DNA of 17,699 nucleotides from an uncultured Oscillospiraceae bacterium (lineage in GTDB: Bacteria; Bacillota; Clostridia; Oscillospirales; Oscillospiraceae): assembly GCA_934565775.1 (NCBI GenBank), contig CAKTIN010000039.1, forward strand, positions 1 to 17,699, in the 5' to 3' direction. Both the position numbers and the translations under genes were made by a program. Positions 14,435 to 17,699 of the stretch are shown here, piece after piece (position 1 is the stretch's first letter; every line of letters starts with the position of its first letter). The notes beneath the pieces were generated by a model. It ran no database searches. It was not told the DNA's origin and worked only from the letters and a program-made list of their open reading frames with translations.

Positions 14435-15781
14435 ATGGCGTTTGAGGGCTTGACCGAAAAGCTGTCTGCCACCTTTAAGAAGCTCCGGGGCAAGGGCCGT
14501 CTTTCCGAATCCGACGTGAAGGAGGCCATGCGGGAGATCCGTCTGGCCCTGCTGGAGGCGGACGTCAGCTATAAGGTCGTCAAAGATTTCGTAAAGAGCG
14601 TTTCTGCCCGGTGCGTCGGCGCCGATGTGCTGGAGGCGCTGTCCCCCTCCCAGATGATCGTGAAGATCGTTGATGAGGAGCTGACCAACCTCATGGGCAG
14701 CTCCACCCAGAATCTCACCATTAATCCCAACGGCCCCACCGTGGTCATGCTGGTCGGCCTCCAGGGCGCAGGCAAGACCACCAACGGCTCCAAGCTGGCC
14801 GGGTTCTTTAAGCGCCAGGGGAAAAATCCCCTGCTGGTCGCCTGCGATATTTACCGCCCCGCCGCTATTAAGCAGCTGGAGGTCTGCGGCGAAAAGCTGG
14901 GCATCCCCGTGTTCCAGATGGGCCAGGCGAACCCTGTGGACATTGCCAAGGCCGCCGTGCAGCATGCCATCCGCCATGGCAACGACATGGTGTTTCTGGA
15001 TACCGCCGGCCGGCTCCATGTGGACGAGGCCCTCATGGAGGAGCTGAAAAATATCAAGGCTGCCGTCAAGCCCCAGGAAATTATGCTGGTGGTGGACGCC
15101 ATGACCGGCCAGGACGCGGTGAACGCCGCCCAGAGCTTTAACGAGTGGCTGGACATTGACTCCGTCATGCTGACCAAGCTGGACGGCGACGCCAGAGGCG
15201 GCGCGGCCCTGTCCGTCCGAGCCGTAGTGGGCAAGCCCATTAAGTTCGTGGGCATGGGCGAGAAGCTCTCGGATATTGAGCCCTTCCACCCCGACCGGAT
15301 GGCCTCCCGCATTCTGGGCATGGGCGACGTGCTGTCCCTCATTGAGAAGGCCGAGAAGGCCTATGACGCCAAGAAGGCCGCGGAGCTGGAGGAAAAGCTG
15401 AAATCCAACAAGTTCACCCTGGCCGATTTTTATGACCAGCTGGTGCAGCTGAAGTCTATGGGCTCCATGCAGGACATTCTGGCCCAGTTCCCCGGCGGCG
15501 CAAACCTGAAGGGCGTCCAGGTGGACGAGAAGGCCATGGGCCGGACCGAGGCCATTATCCTCTCCATGACTCCCGCCGAGCGGGACAACCCCGGCCTTAT
15601 GAACGCCAGCCGGAAGCGCCGGGTGGCCCAGGGCGCAGGCGTGCGGGTGGAGGATGTGAACAAGCTGCTCAAGCAGTTTGAGATGATGCGCTCCATGATC
15701 AAGCAGTTCTCCGGCAAGAAGATGAAGCGCTTCGGCAGGGGCAAGGGAATGCCCGGGGGGATCCCCGGCTTCGGCTTCTGA
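14435..15781 (+). CDS. ffh: Signal recognition particle protein Ffh (SRP54)
   Basis: A 448-residue SRP GTPase that binds signal peptides and SRP RNA and hands ribosomes to FtsY, encoded on the other strand here. An N domain (1-90) and G domain carry G1 GLQGAGKTT at 108-116, DIYRPAAIKQLEV at 138-150, G3 DTAGRL at 189-194 and G4 TKLDGDARGG at 247-256. The methionine-rich M domain (about 300-435) includes the RNA-binding SRKRRVAQGAG at 392-402. The C-terminal tail is Gly/Arg/Lys-rich. The residue after GKTT is Asn117, where Ffh usually has Thr. The ATG at 14435 has AAGGAG seven bases upstream. Length is normal. Confidence 0.99.
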   Translation: MAFEGLTEKLSATFKKLRGKGRLSESDVKEAMREIRLALLEADVSYKVVKDFVKSVSARCVGADVLEALSPSQMIVKIVDEELTNLMGSSTQNLTINPNGPTVVMLVGLQGAGKTTNGSKLAGFFKRQGKNPLLVACDIYRPAAIKQLEVCGEKLGIPVFQMGQANPVDIAKAAVQHAIRHGNDMVFLDTAGRLHVDEALMEELKNIKAAVKPQEIMLVVDAMTGQDAVNAAQSFNEWLDIDSVMLTKLDGDARGGAALSVRAVVGKPIKFVGMGEKLSDIEPFHPDRMASRILGMGDVLSLIEKAEKAYDAKKAAELEEKLKSNKFTLADFYDQLVQLKSMGSMQDILAQFPGGANLKGVQVDEKAMGRTEAIILSMTPAERDNPGLMNASRKRRVAQGAGVRVEDVNKLLKQFEMMRSMIKQFSGKKMKRFGRGKGMPGGIPGFGF

Positions 15782-15845
15782 GATCGTTCGTAATCGGCAT
15801 TGTTGCTTTACGATATAGAATTCCAAATTTGGAGGTGAATTTCCA

Positions 15846-16085
15846 ATGGTTAAGATCAGACTGAGAAGAATGGGTGCGAAGAAGGCTCCCTACTACCGCG
15901 TCGTCGTTGCAGACTCCCGGTCCCCCAGAGACGGCCGCTGCATCGAGGAGCTTGGCACCTACAATCCCCTGAGCGATCCCGCCACCATCAACGTGGACGT
16001 GGAGAAGGCGAAGGAGTGGATCAAGAACGGCGCTCAGCCCACCGACACCGTGCGCGGCCTGCTGAAGAAGGCCGGCGTGCTGTAA
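15846..16085 (+). CDS. rpsP: 30S ribosomal protein bS16
   Basis: A 79-residue small-subunit protein opening [31 protein letters not shown], the highly conserved bS16 N-terminus. ELGTYNPL at 35-42 and an adjacent helical C-terminus follow. It helps fold the 16S 5' domain during 30S assembly. GGAGGTGA stands about eight bases before the ATG. It follows ffh by 64 nt, the largest gap in this operon; no convincing terminator or promoter is seen there. Codon use looks less GC-extreme than its neighbours at the start, as expected for a highly expressed gene. Confidence 0.99.
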   Translation: MVKIRLRRMGAKKAPYYRVVVADSRSPRDGRCIEELGTYNPLSDPATINVDVEKAKEWIKNGAQPTDTVRGLLKKAGVL

Positions 16086-16104
16086 TGCCGGAAGGAGAAT
16101 CGGA

Positions 16105-16335
16105 ATGAAGGAACTTTTGCTGTATATGGCAAAAAATCTGGTCGACGATCCCGAAGGCGTTTCTGTGACGGAATCCCAAGGCGAGGACGGCAAGGTGCTG
16201 GAGCTCCATGTAGCTCCCGAGGATATGGGTAAGGTCATCGGCCGCCAGGGCCGGATCGCCCGGGATATCCGCACCATTGTTAAGACCGCGGCCCAGCGCA
16301 CCGGCGAAAAGGTGACTGTGGAGATCGTGGATTGA
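16105..16335 (+). CDS. khpA: KH-domain RNA-binding protein KhpA
   Basis: A 76-residue single KH-domain protein (B. subtilis YlqC) that in related bacteria pairs with KhpB and binds many RNAs. The KH signature is GKVIGRQGRIARDIRT at 42-57, with the GxxG loop GRQG at 46-49. The ATG at 16105 has AAGGAG seven bases upstream. It lies 19 nt after rpsP and 55 nt before rimM, the standard place for this gene in Firmicutes. A terminator-like hairpin follows 7 nt after its stop. Confidence 0.97.
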   Translation: MKELLLYMAKNLVDDPEGVSVTESQGEDGKVLELHVAPEDMGKVIGRQGRIARDIRTIVKTAAQRTGEKVTVEIVD

Positions 16336-16342
16336 TGGCAGT

Positions 16343-16372
16343 ATGCGTGGCGCCTCGGCGTCACGCATTTTT
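16343..16372 (+). terminator. Intrinsic terminator or attenuator between khpA and rimM
   Basis: ATGCGTGGCGC (16343-16353) pairs with GCGTCACGCAT (16358-16368) as an 11-bp stem with one G-U pair and the tetraloop CTCG. A run of five T follows (16368-16372, the first one in the stem). This is a good intrinsic-terminator shape inside an operon. No promoter is visible in the 18 nt that remain before the rimM ATG, so partial read-through is the likely mode. Confidence 0.75.
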
Positions 16373-16390
16373 GCGCTGGAAGGAGCAGCC

Positions 16391-16888
16391 ATGAAAAAGC
16401 AATTTTTAGACGCCGGCGAGATCGTTGCCGTCCATGGCGTCCGGGGTATGGTGAAGGTCCTGCCCTGGGCCGACGGGCCGGAGTTTTTATGTTTATTTGA
16501 CCGGGTCTTTCTGGAGGGCCGAGCCTACGCCGTGGAGCGGTGCAGCATCCAGAAAACCTGCAACCTCCTGAAGCTCCAGGGGGTGGACACCGTGGAGGCC
16601 GCCCAGGCCCTCCGGGGCAAGACCCTCCGGGTAAACCGGGACGACGTGGAGCTGGAGGACGGGACCGTATTCATTGCGGACCTCATCGGCCTGCCGGTGT
16701 TCGCCGGGGACCGGGAGCTGGGCAAGGTGGCGGAGGTCCTGACGCTTCCCGCCAACGACGTGTACCTGGTCCGGGGGCAGGAGGAGTATATGATCCCTGC
16801 GGTGAAGGAATTCATTCAGGAGATCAATGTGGACGAGGGCTACCTCCGGGTAACGCTGATCGAGGGGATGCAGACCGATGCGGATTGA
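16391..16888 (+). CDS. rimM: 16S rRNA processing / 30S maturation factor RimM
   Basis: A 165-residue assembly factor that binds protein uS19 and helps mature the 3' domain of 16S rRNA. The N-terminal RimM domain shows AGEIVAVHGVRGMVKVLPW at 8-26 and a PRC-barrel domain spans about 92-165, with LIGLPVF and YMIPAVKEFIQEINV (133-147). The start is the ATG at 16391 with AAGGAG six bases upstream. The frame is open back to 16343, but that stretch is the terminator hairpin and lacks family similarity. The stop overlaps trmD by 11 nt. Confidence 0.97.
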   Translation: MKKQFLDAGEIVAVHGVRGMVKVLPWADGPEFLCLFDRVFLEGRAYAVERCSIQKTCNLLKLQGVDTVEAAQALRGKTLRVNRDDVELEDGTVFIADLIGLPVFAGDRELGKVAEVLTLPANDVYLVRGQEEYMIPAVKEFIQEINVDEGYLRVTLIEGMQTDAD

Positions 16889-17627
16889 TATTCTCACCCT
16901 GTTCCCCGACTCCCTCACCGATGTGCTGGCAGACAGCATCATCGGCCGGGCCCAGGAGCGGGGGATCGTGAAGATCGAGGCCCATCAGATTCGGGATTAC
17001 ACCGCCAACAAGCAGTGCCAGGTGGACGATTACCCCTATGGCGGCGGCCGGGGGGCCATTATGCAGGCGGATCCCCTGTACCGCTGCTGGCTCCACGCCT
17101 GCGAGGAGGCAGCCGGGCCGGTGCATACCATTTATATGTCCCCCTGCGGGCACACCTTCCGCCAGGCGGACGCCATCCGCCTGAGCAAGCTGGACAATCT
17201 CATTCTGGTCTGCGGCCATTATGAGGGGATCGACCAGCGCTTTATCGACGAGTGCGTGGACGAGGAGCTGTCCCTGGGGGACTTTGTCCTCACCGGCGGG
17301 GAAATTCCTGCCATGGCCGTGGCGGACGCGGTGTGCCGGATGGTGCCCGGGGTCCTGGCGGACGCGGAGTGCTTTGAGGACGAGAGCTATTACAACGGAA
17401 TGCTGGAGTACCCCCAGTATAGCCGCCCGGCGGTGTGGCACGGGCTGGAGGTGCCGGAGATCCTCCGCTCCGGGGACCACGGCAAGGTGGCCAGGTGGCG
17501 GCGGAAGCAGTCCCTGCGCCGCACCCGGGCCCGGCGGCCGGACCTTTACGCGCAGCTGGACCTGAGCAGCAAGCAGGACAAAAAGCTCCTGGCGGAGCTG
17601 GCGGCGGAGGACGAGGCCCATGAATGA
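16878..17627 (+). CDS. trmD: tRNA (guanine-N1)-methyltransferase TrmD
   Basis: A 249-residue SPOUT methyltransferase that makes m1G37 in tRNAs and so guards the reading frame. Trefoil-knot motifs are PYGGGRGAIM at 53-62, MSPCGHTF at 87-94, CGHYEGIDQR at 112-121 and SLGDFVLTGGE at 132-142. LEYPQYSRP (175-183) and the Arg-rich C-terminal helix domain (203-221) follow. Position 90 is Cys where many TrmD proteins have Gln. The catalytic acidic residue should lie in E167-D168-E169 before S170; by eye I cannot say which one aligns with it. The ATG at 16878 lies inside rimM, overlapping by 11 nt. It overlaps the next gene by 8 nt. Confidence 0.98.
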   Translation: MRIDILTLFPDSLTDVLADSIIGRAQERGIVKIEAHQIRDYTANKQCQVDDYPYGGGRGAIMQADPLYRCWLHACEEAAGPVHTIYMSPCGHTFRQADAIRLSKLDNLILVCGHYEGIDQRFIDECVDEELSLGDFVLTGGEIPAMAVADAVCRMVPGVLADAECFEDESYYNGMLEYPQYSRPAVWHGLEVPEILRSGDHGKVARWRRKQSLRRTRARRPDLYAQLDLSSKQDKKLLAELAAEDEAHE

Positions 17628-17699
17628 ACTGGAAACGCTGAAGCGCTGGGCGGAAGAAAGCAGCCGCATTGTATTTTTCGGCGGCGCAGGCGTCAGTAC
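17620..17699 (+). CDS. Sir2-family NAD-dependent deacylase, N-terminal fragment (3' end outside window)
   Basis: Only 26 complete codons are visible: MNELETLKRWAEESSRIVFF followed by GGAGVS and the first two bases of a Thr-type codon. GGAGVST after a hydrophobic strand is the NAD-binding GAGxS opening of sirtuins (usual form: V/I-V-hydrophobic-TGAGVSxxSGIPDFR). The family removes acetyl or acyl groups from lysine using NAD. GGAGG lies about nine bases upstream of the ATG, which overlaps the trmD stop by 8 nt, so translation is probably coupled. The rest of the active site is outside the window, so the call rests on a short motif. Confidence 0.75.
   Translation, partial: MNELETLKRWAEESSRIVFFGGAGVS

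Noticed and set aside
15794..15821. Possible weak promoter before rpsP (TCGGCA, 16-nt spacer, TAGAAT)
   Set aside because: The -35 matches only four of six bases and there is no other support; rpsP can be read from the ylxM promoter. 5'-end mapping near 15827 would settle it.
13979..15826. Long open frame (615 codons) on the minus strand opposite ffh
   Set aside because: Gly/His/Leu/Gln-rich antisense shadow of ffh; ffh has all GTPase and M-domain motifs. It also runs across the ylxM operon promoter.
15822..15833. 12-bp palindrome TCCAAATTTGGA overlapping the rpsP SD
   Set aside because: With no room for a loop it makes a weak RNA hairpin, and short AT-rich palindromes arise often by chance. 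No partner site was seen.

Overview
The window looks like a chromosomal housekeeping-plus-sporulation region of a GC-rich, spore-forming member of the Firmicutes. A complete eight-gene spoIIIA operon, typical Gram-positive promoters and strong Shine-Dalgarno (SD) sites support this. The protein style suggests Clostridia, probably an Oscillospiraceae lineage such as the Flavonifractor/Lawsonibacter group, but the genus is an inference. Coding density is very high. The largest gaps between genes are 157 nt (13924-14080) and 142 nt (8680-8821), so no stretch over 300 bases lacks a gene. I saw no tRNA, rRNA, insertion sequence, prophage or CRISPR array.

Left block, minus strand, read from 8679 down to 1: smc, ftsY, rdgB, yhbY, a nadD::yqeK fusion, rsfS and leuS (its 3' end lies outside the window). 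Gaps range from a 14-nt overlap to 28 nt. A near-consensus SigA promoter at 8719-8747 precedes smc. The block links chromosome condensation, membrane targeting of ribosomes, nucleotide clean-up, ribosome assembly and silencing, NAD synthesis and leucyl-tRNA charging.

Middle block, plus strand, 8822-13389: spoIIIAA to spoIIIAH, the mother-cell side of the channel joining mother cell and forespore. Most gene junctions overlap or nearly touch, which suggests translational coupling. A SigE-like promoter candidate sits at 8773-8800, back to back with the smc promoter. The operon ends in two near-identical GC-rich hairpins shared with a convergent minus-strand gene (13498-13923). That gene encodes an unrecognised four-helix membrane protein and has its own near-perfect SigA promoter.

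Right block, plus strand, 14081-17699: ylxM, ffh, rpsP, khpA, rimM, trmD and the start of a sirtuin (Sir2-family) gene. This is the familiar SRP/trmD ribosome-and-tRNA cluster, driven by a consensus SigA promoter at 14017-14045. An intrinsic-terminator-like hairpin lies between khpA and rimM and may lower output of the two RNA-modification/assembly genes relative to rpsP.

In Bacillus subtilis, smc-ftsY and ylxM-ffh-rpsP-ylqC-rimM-trmD lie together in one direction. Here the two halves are divided and inverted relative to each other, with the spoIIIA operon and the membrane-protein gene between them. I found no clearly unknown defence or mobile system. The most notable points are the nadD::yqeK fusion, the khpA/rimM attenuator candidate, the paired hairpins, the orphan membrane gene and the rearranged locus.
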